Source: Anaerolineaceae bacterium
GTDB lineage: Bacteria > Chloroflexota > Anaerolineae > Anaerolineales > UBA11657
NCBI GenBank assembly: GCA_003569365.1
Contig: BGOS01000024.1
Coordinates: 1-64,000, forward strand
Length of the DNA: 64,000 bases
Reading direction: 5' to 3'
The notes beneath the pieces are model-generated. The model was not told the origin of the DNA, made no database searches, and saw only the letters and a list, made by a program, of their open reading frames with translations. A program made the position numbers and the translations under genes. Each line of letters starts with the position of its first letter. Positions within the stretch are counted from its first letter, which is position 1. Below, piece by piece: positions 30,647 through 39,617 of this stretch.

Positions 30647-33388
30647 TTACGCGGGAGCCTGCGCCGCGGCAGCTTCAGCCAGCTGCGCTTTGAGCCACTT
30701 TTTGCTCGCCGGCAAACTGTAACAGCGCACACCGGTGGCAGAGTAAATGGCGTTGATGATTGCCGGCGCCGTGGGAATGGAAGCCAGCTCGCCCACGCCC
30801 TTGGCGCCGTAGGGCCCATCTTTAGTCTCGGCCTCCACAAAAAATGAAATCACTTCCGGCGTCTGGTCAATCGTCGGCAGCCGGCATTTGTACAGCGTGT
30901 CGGTTTGCACAATGCCGTCCTGCAGCTCAAAGTTTTCCTGCAGCGCCATCCCGAGGCCCATCGACAAGCTGCCCTCCACCTGCCCCTGCAGCGCCAGCGG
31001 ATTGATCACGCGTCCCACATCATTGGCCGCAATAATTTTCAGCACCTTCGTCTCGCCAGACTTCACGTTAACCTCCACCAGCACCGCCTGCGCTGCGAAG
31101 CCAAAGGCAAAGTGATGGTATTGCGGCACCAGCGGCGCAACGTACTGATAGCTCACCTTTGGCATACGGCCTTCACGGCGCGCCGCCTTCACCACGTCTG
31201 CCAGCAAAACACTATCGCCATTGTGGCTGACTTTGCCGTCGCAAAAAATTAATGACTGCGGCGGCACATCCAGCATTTCTGCAGCCGTCAGGCTGAGCAG
31301 CTTGCGAACTTCGAGGCTGGCATGGCGGGCGGCGTTGCCGGTTACGTAGGTTTGGCGCGAGGCCGTGGTTGCGCCGCAATCAAGCGTCAAGTCCGTGTCT
31401 GATACGAGCACGTCAACCTGATCGTACGGTACGCCCAGCTCTTCGGTCACAATTTGCGCCAGCACACCCACAAGTCCCTGCCCGATCTCCGCCGCACCGG
31501 CGCGCACTGCAGCGCGGCCGTTGGCGTACACCTCCACTTCCGCACCCGCAGCGTCGTATGCGCCGCTGCCAAAGCCGGTGTTCTTGTAGGCACACGCCAA
31601 GCCCCACGCACGGCGCTTGTCGCCTTCCACCGCAACAAACGGATGCTGTTCCATCTCGGCGGCCACTTTCTCCAAGCAATCCGGCAAGCCGCAGCTCTCC
31701 GTGAGTGTGTGGCCTGCCAGCGTCTGCTTGCCCACCGCCAGAATATTTTTGCGGCGCATCTCCAGCGGCGGGATGCCAAGCGCCTCGGCCAGCACATTCA
31801 TCTGACACTCCATTGCAAAGCCGCTCTGCGTCACGCCAAAGCCGCGGAATGCGCCGCACGGCACGTTGTTGGTGTACATGGCATAAGTGTCCACGCGCAC
31901 ATTGGGCACTTCGTTGGGGCCGGCGGCGTGCGTTGTGGCGCGCAGCATCACGTGATTGCTCAAGCTGGCGTAAGCGCCACCGTCGCCATAAATCTCGGCC
32001 GTGTGCGCCACAAGGGTGCCGTCCTTCTTGGCGCCGGTCTTAAGCTTGATGATGGTGGCGTGCCGCTTGGGATGAACCCGCAGAGACTCGGCGCGGCTCA
32101 GCACCATCTTCACCGGGCGCTTGGTAAGCCATGCTGCGAGCGCCACATGCACTTGCACAGACACATCTTCTTTGCCGCCAAACCCGCCGCCAATCAGGCA
32201 GTTGATCACACGAATGCGATCCTCCGGCACGTTGAGCGAGGCCGCAATCTGCTCGCGGTCGCCAAAGGGAATTTGGCCGCCGCAGTAAACCGTCAGCCGG
32301 CCGTTTGCCTCAGGCATTGCCAGCGCAGCCTCCGGCTCGATAAATGCGTGCTCCACAAACTGCGTGCGGTATTCGCGCTCAACAATCACATCAGACTCAG
32401 CAAAGCCCTTGTCCACATCACCGTTCTCTAAGTGGTACTTTGCCTTGAAGTTTCCGGTTGGGTGATGGGCGTGCAGCAGCGGCGCATCGGGATGCGCAGC
32501 CTCTTTTGGCCCGCTTACAACCGGCAGCAGGGTGTAGTCCACCTCGATCAACTCGAGTGCCTGCGCTGCAGTGTCTTCAGACTCCGCCACCACCAGCGCA
32601 ACGGCATCGCCCACATAGCGCACCTTGTCATAGCACAACACCGGCCAGTCAATTTCATGCACACCGCAGTCTTTGCGGCCGGGAATGTCTGCGGCTACCA
32701 GCACCATAACCACGCCGGGCAGCGCCTTGGCGCGGCTCACGTCTACATTATTCAGCAGGGCGTGCGGATGCGCACTGCGCAATGCCCGCGCGTACAACAT
32801 GCCTTCCACATACAGGTCATCCGCATAGATGCCCGCGCCAGTCACCTTTGCAACCGCATCCGGGCGCGGCAGCGGGCGGCTGATGGCATTCAGGGGCTGC
32901 TTTACCGCCGGCAGCGCTGCCACGGGCTGGCCAGCTGCCTGTTGAATGGCGCGCACAATTGCGTTATGCCCGGTGCAGCGGCAGATGTTGAACTTATGGC
33001 CGTCATAAATTTGCGCAAGCGTGGGATCCGGATGCTTGTCCAGCAGCGCTTTGGTCGCCATGATGAAGCCCGGGGTGCAGAAGCCACACTGGGTTGCGCC
33101 TTGGTCAATATACGCCTGCTGGATTGGGTGAAGCGAGCCGTTGGCCAGCCCCTCAATCGTTGTGATATGCGCGTTGGCAGAGCGCTTCATTGGAACCAGG
33201 CAAGAGCGCACTGGCTCGCCATCTTTGATCACCATGCAGCTGCCGCAATGGCCAGTGGTGCAGCCGTCCTTGGTGCCCGTCAGGCGCAGCTGGTCGCGCA
33301 GCACATCCATCAAGAGCGCCTTGGGCGCTGCCATTACATGGCGCGCCGTGCCGTTGACAACCAGTGTAAAAGCTTCACTATCTGACAT
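30647..33388 (-). CDS. Molybdenum hydroxylase (xanthine dehydrogenase/aldehyde oxidoreductase family), fused FeS and Mo subunits
   Basis: 913-aa protein. Residues 1-80 hold a plant-ferredoxin type [2Fe-2S] domain (GTKDGCTTGHCGSCMV ... CLVP). Residues 85-165 hold the helical second cluster (TQCGFCTPGF ... NICRCTGH). From about 185 to the end is the Mo-cofactor domain: GAGIYADDLYVEGMLYARALRS, CLIGGGFGGKED, PCGAFRGFGVTQ, and the catalytic Glu in GPYGAKGVGELASIPTAPAI near the C-terminus. Order and length resemble Desulfovibrio Mop, which has no FAD. No FAD subunit or Mo insertase is adjacent. Substrate (aldehyde, purine or N-heterocycle) cannot be told. Start at ATG 33388 with GGAGGAAA upstream. 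Confidence 0.9.
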   Translation of the reverse strand: MSDSEAFTLVVNGTARHVMAAPKALLMDVLRDQLRLTGTKDGCTTGHCGSCMVIKDGEPVRSCLVPMKRSANAHITTIEGLANGSLHPIQQAYIDQGATQCGFCTPGFIMATKALLDKHPDPTLAQIYDGHKFNICRCTGHNAIVRAIQQAAGQPVAALPAVKQPLNAISRPLPRPDAVAKVTGAGIYADDLYVEGMLYARALRSAHPHALLNNVDVSRAKALPGVVMVLVAADIPGRKDCGVHEIDWPVLCYDKVRYVGDAVALVVAESEDTAAQALELIEVDYTLLPVVSGPKEAAHPDAPLLHAHHPTGNFKAKYHLENGDVDKGFAESDVIVEREYRTQFVEHAFIEPEAALAMPEANGRLTVYCGGQIPFGDREQIAASLNVPEDRIRVINCLIGGGFGGKEDVSVQVHVALAAWLTKRPVKMVLSRAESLRVHPKRHATIIKLKTGAKKDGTLVAHTAEIYGDGGAYASLSNHVMLRATTHAAGPNEVPNVRVDTYAMYTNNVPCGAFRGFGVTQSGFAMECQMNVLAEALGIPPLEMRRKNILAVGKQTLAGHTLTESCGLPDCLEKVAAEMEQHPFVAVEGDKRRAWGLACAYKNTGFGSGAYDAAGAEVEVYANGRAAVRAGAAEIGQGLVGVLAQIVTEELGVPYDQVDVLVSDTDLTLDCGATTASRQTYVTGNAARHASLEVRKLLSLTAAEMLDVPPQSLIFCDGKVSHNGDSVLLADVVKAARREGRMPKVSYQYVAPLVPQYHHFAFGFAAQAVLVEVNVKSGETKVLKIIAANDVGRVINPLALQGQVEGSLSMGLGMALQENFELQDGIVQTDTLYKCRLPTIDQTPEVISFFVEAETKDGPYGAKGVGELASIPTAPAIINAIYSATGVRCYSLPASKKWLKAQLAEAAAAQAPA

Positions 33389-33735
33389 CGCAGTTTCCTC
33401 CAGCATCAATATTCAATTGATCGAAAAAACAACTTGTCTACAGTGCTTTTCGTTGAGCGGGGATGCCCAACGCCGCCGCGGTTTCCACGCGCCGACTGAT
33501 GACCGAACGCGGAACTCTACCACGCAACTAAAAATTTCACAAACCGAATGATGACCCGCGTCGGCAATGTGTGGTGCCCAATAATTGATGTACTGAAGCA
33601 CCCCAACTTCGGCCGCTATTTGTTTGGCCGCTCGCGCCAAACAACCACACGCGCCCAAGCCTAAACGAAGTCTCTGGCGGTCAAATCAGCGGCACACACA
33701 CCAACAAAATTTTATTAGCGCGCAGCAGACGCGTT
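33389..33735 (-). other. Intergenic gap, nothing clear
   Basis: The ribosome binding site of the molybdenum hydroxylase (GGAGGAAA) lies at its left end. An A/T-rich stretch around 33410-33435 may hold the promoter, but no convincing -35/-10 pair could be fixed. An open frame at 33413-33658 has no family resemblance. I see no RNA gene or repeat. Confidence 0.3.
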
Positions 33736-35418
33736 CTATTTCTCCAGCGATATCAATTGGCCCCCAGCCTTCGCAGATTCTTCAGCCGCTTCCAACACGC
33801 GGATTACTGAACGCACCGACTCCGGCGTGACGGCAAGCTCGTCGCCCAGCAGCAAGTGGTCGGCAATATTGCGGTGGAATCCAAAGGGCTGCTGCGGCTG
33901 TGGCGGCAATTGTGTCTCCGTTATCCCATAGCCGCTCTCGTAGCGCGCCAGCAGCAGCGTAGCGGGCGCTTCCGCAAAATGCGGCTGCTTGGCCTCATAG
34001 CCGGTGGCAGCATCCAGCCGCTCAAACAAAAGCGGCCGATAGTGGCCGGCGAGCGTGCCGCCCGTTCCCTGTATATAAAACTTGGGCTTCGGCACCGCGG
34101 CCACATCTGAGGCAATGAACTCCGCTTCCCGCCCGTCACTCCACAGCATGCGCACTCGGATCTGGTCCGCGTTGGTCACATCGCGCCAAACGCGCTTATG
34201 CGCCAGCGCACTTACCGCTTGCGGCAGGCCCGGCAGCAGCTGCAGCGTCCAGTCGATGTAATGCGAGCCCCAATCAAATGCCGCCCCGCCGGACACTTGC
34301 GCATCCGAGTGCCAGTAGCGGCACGGGTGCTCAAAGCTGCCCACAAAAGTTTCCACGTTGAAGATGTCTCCCAACAGGCCGGTGTGCACCGCCCGTTGCA
34401 CCGCCAGATAATCAGGGTCCCAGCGCCGGTTCTGATTGATGGTAAGCATCAGCCCGTTGGCGCGCGCCGCAGCAATCAGCCGGTCTGCCTCCGCAGTGGT
34501 GAGGCACAACGGCTTCTCGCACGCCACATGCTTGCCGGCCTCGAGCATCTGCAGCGCCAGCCCGGCATGGCTCACCGGCGGCGTGGCAATCAGCACCAGT
34601 TGAATGGCGGGATCGCGGGCCAGGTCTTCGGCATTGATGTGGCCGGCGATACCCGGAAAATCTGCGCTGGCAGCAGCCCGCCGACTGTCTGAAAGATCGC
34701 ACACTGCTGCCAGCTGCAGCCCGGCCGTGCGGGCAATCCCGCTGCCGTGAACAAAGCCCATTCCGCCGGCCGGTCCGTACCCCACAATTGCGGTGGTGAT
34801 AGTGCGCCGGGCTGCAGCATCAGCCAGCGGCGGCCGCAGTGCGCGGCGCAAGATGGCGCCCAACGCCGGCGCCAGTAGCGCCTGTGAAGTACTGCCTAAC
34901 GAACTGGTCACAATCCGGCCAACACCGATGCGCCGCTCCACGGCAGCCGGTTCATCCTTCAGTGCCCAGTTCACGCGCAGCAACACGCGCAGGTCAGCGT
35001 GCAGCAGCTGCAGCGCCGCCAAGCCCTCCACCACCGCAAACTCAGCTTCAATGCGCTGCAGCAGTTCATTGGTCTCCCGGCTGCACTTGGCAAACAGCTC
35101 GCACTGCGGCCGGGCTGGTTCAGCCACTACCCCCAGCAGCGCAGCCAAAGGATCGGCAGCCGCAGCCGGCGCGGCGCCGATGGCTAGCAGCGCGCCGCCG
35201 TTCTCCACAAATGCATGCAGCTGCGCAACTGCACTTTTCAGAATCGGCTGCGCGCCATCCAGCACCACTGCGCGGTAGCTGCGCAAATCGCCCCACGCTT
35301 CAGTACCGCTGCGCACTTGCACACTTTCATCCAGCCGCAGCGCAGTGCGCAGCACCTGCTCGCGCGCACGGTCCGCTTGGGCCATTGCCAGCAGCATTGA
35401 TTTGATTGAAGTGTTCAC
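33736..35418 (-). CDS. ThuA-like domain fused to Gfo/Idh/MocA oxidoreductase
   Basis: Two-domain protein of 560 aa. Residues 1-200 resemble the ThuA-like (trehalose-utilisation, glutamine-amidotransferase-like) fold: YRAVVLDGAQPILKSAVAQLHAFVENGGALLAIG and VGRIVTSSLG. From about 205 starts a Rossmann NAD(P) domain (TTAIVGYGPAGGMGFVHGSGIA, VCDLS) with the family motif CEKPLCLTTAEADRL, then the C-terminal substrate domain (GGAAFDWGSHYIDWTLQLL, IQGTGGTLAGHY). Probably acts on a sugar or sugar derivative; the fusion suggests one pathway step pair. GTG start at 35418, 9 nt after the alpha/beta hydrolase stop. Confidence 0.8.
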   Translation of the reverse strand: MNTSIKSMLLAMAQADRAREQVLRTALRLDESVQVRSGTEAWGDLRSYRAVVLDGAQPILKSAVAQLHAFVENGGALLAIGAAPAAAADPLAALLGVVAEPARPQCELFAKCSRETNELLQRIEAEFAVVEGLAALQLLHADLRVLLRVNWALKDEPAAVERRIGVGRIVTSSLGSTSQALLAPALGAILRRALRPPLADAAARRTITTAIVGYGPAGGMGFVHGSGIARTAGLQLAAVCDLSDSRRAAASADFPGIAGHINAEDLARDPAIQLVLIATPPVSHAGLALQMLEAGKHVACEKPLCLTTAEADRLIAAARANGLMLTINQNRRWDPDYLAVQRAVHTGLLGDIFNVETFVGSFEHPCRYWHSDAQVSGGAAFDWGSHYIDWTLQLLPGLPQAVSALAHKRVWRDVTNADQIRVRMLWSDGREAEFIASDVAAVPKPKFYIQGTGGTLAGHYRPLLFERLDAATGYEAKQPHFAEAPATLLLARYESGYGITETQLPPQPQQPFGFHRNIADHLLLGDELAVTPESVRSVIRVLEAAEESAKAGGQLISLEK

Positions 35419-35427
35419 AACTTGCGG

Positions 35428-36306
35428 CTATGCGGCAAAGAAGCCAGCGGTAAACGCTTGCAATACCAGCGCGGCCGTTTCTTGCGGGCGCTGCACATGG
35501 ATATCATGATCGGTGTCCGCAAACCAATGCACTTGGCAGTTGCGCAGCAGCGCACTGGCTGCCGCAACCTCTGCGCGCTTTTGCGCCAGGCGCTGCGCAT
35601 CTTCTGCATCTGATGCGGCTGCCAGCAGCAAGACGGGCGCCGTAACCTGCGGGTAAAGCTGGCTCACGCGCTGCTCCCATAGCGCACGCAGGATCAGCAT
35701 GTGGCGCTCGAGCGTGAGCCATGGGCGAATAGTACCGTCCGCCAGAGTCTCAAAGTTGGCAAGCTGATGTTGCACACCGGCTGCGCTCCAATTGGCATGC
35801 ACCTGTTGCATCCGCGCTTGCATGGCCGCGCGCGGGATGCCGGCCAGCGCCGGCGGCGTAAGCTGCGCCGAGATGGTTTCCCATGTGGCACCGGGCTTCG
35901 ATTGCAGGTCAATGAAGCCGCCATCCACCAGCACAACGCCGGCCACTTCCTCCGGGTGGCGTGCTGCAAAATCGAGCACTACATTGCCGCCCCAAGATTG
36001 CCCGGCCAAGATCGGCCGGTGCAGCCCAAGCTGTTGAATCAGCTCGCGCAAGTCCGCCGTCATCTCGGCAAAGCCATAGCCACTGCCTGGTTTTGAGCTG
36101 CGCCCGTGGCCGCGCTGGTCCACGCTCACAACTGCGTGCCCCGCAGCATTCAATGCGCAGGCGGTGGCCTCCCATGTCATGCAGTTGGAGGCGAGGCCAT
36201 GCACAAGCACAACCGCGCGCAGCGCGCCTGGCCACTGGCGGATGTGCAGCTGCTGGTTGCGCACCGCCAGCATTGCATCGACGACGGGGTTTAGCGTGGC
36301 TGCCAT
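35428..36306 (-). CDS. Alpha/beta hydrolase
   Basis: 292-aa soluble hydrolase. Oxyanion motif VLVHGLASNCMTWE, DQRGHGRSSKPGSGY, nucleophile elbow GQSWGG (Ser about 108), and the late acid/His pair in FADTDHDIHVQRP. The clade resembles hydrolases acting on small esters or lactones; the substrate cannot be read. Start at ATG 36306, overlapping the upstream gene by 16 nt, so it is coupled to it. A longer open frame to 36384 lies inside that gene and is rejected. Confidence 0.88.
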   Translation of the reverse strand: MAATLNPVVDAMLAVRNQQLHIRQWPGALRAVVLVHGLASNCMTWEATACALNAAGHAVVSVDQRGHGRSSKPGSGYGFAEMTADLRELIQQLGLHRPILAGQSWGGNVVLDFAARHPEEVAGVVLVDGGFIDLQSKPGATWETISAQLTPPALAGIPRAAMQARMQQVHANWSAAGVQHQLANFETLADGTIRPWLTLERHMLILRALWEQRVSQLYPQVTAPVLLLAAASDAEDAQRLAQKRAEVAAASALLRNCQVHWFADTDHDIHVQRPQETAALVLQAFTAGFFAA

Positions 36307-37493
36307 GTGGAGCCCGTTGCTGTGTCCTGAACTTCGTAGCCCAGCTGCACCACCGCGTCGCGCAGCTTGTCTGCCAGCGCCCATTGCTTGGCAGCGCGCA
36401 AATCACAGCGCAACTCCAGCAGCAGGTCCAGCAGCGGTTCAGCAGCGGCGCCGGCTGCCGGCGCAGCGGAGCGCAAAGCACCCACCACGCGGGCAAGCAG
36501 CTCCACACGCGTGGCAGCATCCAGCCCGCTGAGCTGCTCAATATATCCGTGCACGCCGTTCAACGCAATTTCTCCGCCAGCCGGCTCGCCGTATTCATAT
36601 CCATACGTCCGCGGCGCTTCATCCGCCATGTGCACCACCGCCCGCTGCGCGGAATGCAGCGCATCAAAAGGCACGGCGCTGCCAGCTGCATGCATGCGCA
36701 CGGCGCCGTCGGCCAGCACGGTGATTGCGCCCTGCCCGCTCACGGTTGCGACGCGCTGCTGCGGGTCAAAGCGCACCGCGGTGTATGCATCTATGCCCAG
36801 GATGGTCACATCGGCGGGAAGCAACGCCTGCAACAGCTCATAGCGCGCTGCGCCCATGTAGCAGAAACGGGAATCATAGTGTGTGCCACCGGAGTTGTCA
36901 TCGTAGTGCGGCACCACGGCCAGCTTCAAGCCCATCCGGCCCAGCAAGTCCAGGCCGTCAGCCCAATAGGGGTCCGCACCCGCCTTAAATATTTCATACA
37001 CCGGCAGTGCATAGCGCCCGAGTGTGATGGAGGCGGCACTGGCAAACAACATGTGGGTGCCCGCTAGAAATGCATCAACGATTGCATCCCACAGCGGCGA
37101 ACCCCGCCATTGACCAAGGGCATAGGTGGAACTGCCCGGCCCGGCAAAGATAAAGTTGGCTGCACGCACCGCCGCCACAGCCCGCGCGGTTTCGGCTGCG
37201 CCTGCGCGGCCCGCATGGCGGTAGGACGCAACCTCCAGTTTGGTTTGCAGCCGCAGCTTGTAATAATCCACGGCCTTGCCGGTGATGGCATCGGCGTTGC
37301 TTTCGAAGCCAGCGGTGGTGTCAAGGAAGACCGCCCGCGCTGGTGCGCGCAGCTGGTTGAGCGCATCGCGATGCGCAGCGCTCATGGCCGGCATCAACTC
37401 GCCGGCACCCACCAGCGTCAACAGGCCGGGCTTGGCGCCAGCCGGGAGCCCCAATGAACTTTGCACTTTGTCGGGTTCTGTCACAGGATGCAA
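36291..37493 (-). CDS. Peptidase S51-like protein fused to CysRS-type C-terminal domain
   Basis: 400 aa. Residues 20-230 look like the S51/type-1 glutamine amidotransferase-like fold (cyanophycinase, peptidase E): GLLTLVGAGELMP, RAVFLDTTAGFESNAD, NFIFAGPGSSTYALGQ, HMLFASAASITLG, LAVVPHYDDNSGG, ILGIDAYTAV. The expected nucleophile Ser may be in FASAASI. The last 60 residues (LLELRCDLRAAKQWALADKLRDAVVQLG then YEVQDTATGSTW) closely match the C-terminal end of cysteinyl-tRNA synthetase (...ADxIRDxLxxxGIxLEDTxxGTxW). The start is uncertain (TTG 37493 or GTG 37484). First gene of a three-gene unit. Function unknown. Confidence 0.65.
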   Translation of the reverse strand: MHPVTEPDKVQSSLGLPAGAKPGLLTLVGAGELMPAMSAAHRDALNQLRAPARAVFLDTTAGFESNADAITGKAVDYYKLRLQTKLEVASYRHAGRAGAAETARAVAAVRAANFIFAGPGSSTYALGQWRGSPLWDAIVDAFLAGTHMLFASAASITLGRYALPVYEIFKAGADPYWADGLDLLGRMGLKLAVVPHYDDNSGGTHYDSRFCYMGAARYELLQALLPADVTILGIDAYTAVRFDPQQRVATVSGQGAITVLADGAVRMHAAGSAVPFDALHSAQRAVVHMADEAPRTYGYEYGEPAGGEIALNGVHGYIEQLSGLDAATRVELLARVVGALRSAAPAAGAAAEPLLDLLLELRCDLRAAKQWALADKLRDAVVQLGYEVQDTATGSTWQPR

Positions 37494-37808
37494 TACTTCG
37501 GCGCACAGTTCTGCCGCACGCGGTAAAAGAGTATATGGCGGTCAGCCGATAACGCACACCACCAATTAGTTAATTGATCCTTAGGTCTTGGGTGCAATAA
37601 GTGGCCTCGCAATGCGCGACCTGAATCCGCCCCAAGCTCACGGGCGGGTTGACAACTTAGGAGCCCGAACGCGGCTTAGTGAACTTATCCCGGCGCACAA
37701 CCGGCTAAAAACTGACCGCAATGCGTGCCAGCCACGGGCACCCCCTTTTTCCGGGGACTCACACGGCTCCGGCAGTACCAACGGATAATCGGCGCGAGTA
37801 GTCAGCAG
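37494..37808 (-). other. Intergenic gap, nothing clear
   Basis: 315 nt between the ABC-F stop and the S51-like gene. A short CCCC/GGGG hairpin with an A-rich loop near 37740-37756 is too weak to call a terminator. No RNA gene, repeat or supportable small ORF was seen. Confidence 0.3.
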
Positions 37809-39521
37809 TTAGGACGGCTCGGCTGCCGCTGAACCCGCGCGCACTTTGCTGCGCGCGCCAGCAGGCGCAGCATTGGCCGCAGATCCGTTGGCGCTCTTGC
37901 GCAGCGTGGCTGGCTTGCCAAGGCGCTCTGCATCAAGGCTGGCGTCCTCTAAATATTCTTCAAAACCCATCACGCGATCAATCACCGAATGCGGGGTTAT
38001 CTCGACAATGCGGTTGGCAACCGTCGAGACAAATTCATGGTCATGTGACGCAAACAGCACTACTTCCGGAAAAGCAATCAGGCCGTCATTCAGTGATGTA
38101 ATCGACTCCAAATCCAAGTGGTTGGTGGGTTCATCCAAAATCAGCGCATTCGCACCGGTCAACATCATGCGCGATAGCATGCAGCGCACACGCTCACCAC
38201 CGGAGAGCACACTCGTCATCTTCAGCGCCTCTTCACCAGAAAAGAGCATGCGGCCGAGAAAGCCGCGCGCGTAAGTCTCGCCTTCAGCGGGCGGCGCAAA
38301 CTGGCCAAGCCACTCGATCAAGTTCATGTCCTGCTCAAAGTAGCTGCTGTTCTCCTTGGGAAAGTAAGTGTTGGTCATAGTGATGCCCCAGCGGAAGCTG
38401 CCGGAGTCCGGCTCCATCTCGCCGGCAAGAATTTGAAACAGCGCGGTGCGCGCCTGGGTGTGGCTGCCCACAAATGCAATCTTGTCGCCCTTGCGCACAA
38501 CCAGGTTCAAGTTGTCCAGCACTTGAACGCCATCGATCGCCTTCGAGAGCCCCTCAATCTCAAGAATGATGTCCCCACACGGGCGATCGGGCTTAAACAT
38601 GACATGCGGATATTTGCGGGTGGACACCGGCATGTCCTCAATCGTCAGTTTCTCCAGCAGCTTTTTGCGGGAGGTGGCCTGCTTGGCTTTGGAGGCGTTG
38701 GAGCTGAAGCGCCGGATAAAATCCTTCAGCTCGGCAGCCTTGTCCGCCACCTTGCGGTTTTCATTTTCTTTCTGCTGCAGACTCAACTGCGAGGCCTGAT
38801 ACCAAAAATCATAGTTGCCTACATAAACCTGAATCCTGCCGAAGTCGATGTCGGCCGTATGCGTGCAGACCTGATTCAGGAAATGGCGGTCATGCGACAC
38901 AACAATGACAGTATTGGCAAAGCGCGAGAGAAAATCTTCCAGCCAGGCAATTGTCTTAAAGTCCAGATTGTTGGTGGGCTCGTCCAGCAGCAGCACATCC
39001 GGGTTTCCAAACAGCGCCTGGGCCAGCAGCACACGCACTTTATCGCCCGCATCGAGCTCGCGCATTTTCTTGCCGCGCAGCTCTTCCACAATTCCGATGC
39101 CGTTCAGCAGTACGGCCGCCTCGGCTTCGGCCTCATAGCCGTTCATCTCCGCAAAGTCCGCCTCCAGCTCGGCAGAGCGGATGCCATCGGCTTCATTAAA
39201 GTCTGTCTTCGAAAACATAGCCTCACGTGCATGCATGATGTCATACAGGCGTTTGTGACCCATGATTACGGTATTGACGACAGTCTCGTCATCAAATGCA
39301 TACTGGTCTTGCTTCAGCACGGCAATGCGCTCCCGCGCACCCACGTTGATCTCGCCCTTGTTAGCCGCGATCTCGCCCGCAAGAATTTTGAGAAACGTGG
39401 ATTTCCCGGCACCATTGGCGCCAATGAGGCCATAACAATTGCCCGGCGTGAACTTAATGTTCACATCCTTAAAAAGTACCCTCTTGCCATAAGAAAGGGT
39501 CACGTTCGATGCGGAAATCAT
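37809..39521 (-). CDS. ABC-F family ATPase (YbiT/YkpA-like)
   Basis: Cytosolic twin-ABC protein of 570 aa without membrane segments, acting on ribosomes (translation factor or antibiotic protection). NBD1: intact Walker A GANGAGKST (about 35), degenerate signature LDAGDKVRVLLA, Walker B/D-loop LLLDEPTNNLD. A charged interdomain linker (KENENRKVADKAAELKDFIRRF) corresponds to the P-site tRNA interaction motif. NBD2: degenerate P-loop GSHTQARTAL, intact signature LSGGERVR, and ILDEPTNHLD. The C-terminus is a Lys/Ala/Ser-rich tail. So one composite ATP site keeps both motifs and the other has neither. A terminator-like hairpin precedes the gene by about 20 nt. Confidence 0.92.
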   Translation of the reverse strand: MISASNVTLSYGKRVLFKDVNIKFTPGNCYGLIGANGAGKSTFLKILAGEIAANKGEINVGARERIAVLKQDQYAFDDETVVNTVIMGHKRLYDIMHAREAMFSKTDFNEADGIRSAELEADFAEMNGYEAEAEAAVLLNGIGIVEELRGKKMRELDAGDKVRVLLAQALFGNPDVLLLDEPTNNLDFKTIAWLEDFLSRFANTVIVVSHDRHFLNQVCTHTADIDFGRIQVYVGNYDFWYQASQLSLQQKENENRKVADKAAELKDFIRRFSSNASKAKQATSRKKLLEKLTIEDMPVSTRKYPHVMFKPDRPCGDIILEIEGLSKAIDGVQVLDNLNLVVRKGDKIAFVGSHTQARTALFQILAGEMEPDSGSFRWGITMTNTYFPKENSSYFEQDMNLIEWLGQFAPPAEGETYARGFLGRMLFSGEEALKMTSVLSGGERVRCMLSRMMLTGANALILDEPTNHLDLESITSLNDGLIAFPEVVLFASHDHEFVSTVANRIVEITPHSVIDRVMGFEEYLEDASLDAERLGKPATLRKSANGSAANAAPAGARSKVRAGSAAAEPS

Positions 39522-39539
39522 CTTAATCTGGCTCCGGTG

Positions 39540-39577
39540 AAAAAAAATAAACCACAGGGGCTAAACCCTGTGGTTTT
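39540..39577 (-). terminator. Strong intrinsic terminator or attenuator in the ABC-F leader
   Basis: Minus strand: AAACCACAGGG and CCCTGTGGTTT form a perfect 11-bp stem (549-559 with 566-576), loop of 6, followed by TTTATTTTTTTT. It ends only about 20 nt before the ABC-F ATG (39521) and lies about 280 nt after the cyclase stop codon. It may end the cyclase transcript, attenuate ABC-F, or both. Confidence 0.85.
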
Positions 39578-39588
39578 GCAATTCGCTA

Positions 39589-39617
39589 AGTGTATTACAA
39601 AGTTGCCAGACAGGCAA
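39589..39617 (-). promoter_or_regulatory. Predicted sigma-70 type promoter for ABC-F
   Basis: Minus strand TTGCCT (39612-39617), 17-nt spacer, TACACT (39589-39594). Transcription would start near 39582, a few nucleotides before the terminator hairpin. The inverted repeat GTTGCC-5 nt-GGCAAC (39602-39618) covers the -35 and part of the spacer, an operator position. The rest of the gap to 39860 shows nothing more. Confidence 0.45.

Noticed and set aside
33413-33658. 81-aa minus-strand open frame upstream of the molybdenum hydroxylase
   Set aside because: No family resemblance and no ribosome site; it occupies the place where a promoter is expected.
37640-37680. TTGACA at 37648 as a plus-strand promoter
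   Set aside because: No -10 hexamer at 16-18 nt and no plus-strand gene follows.
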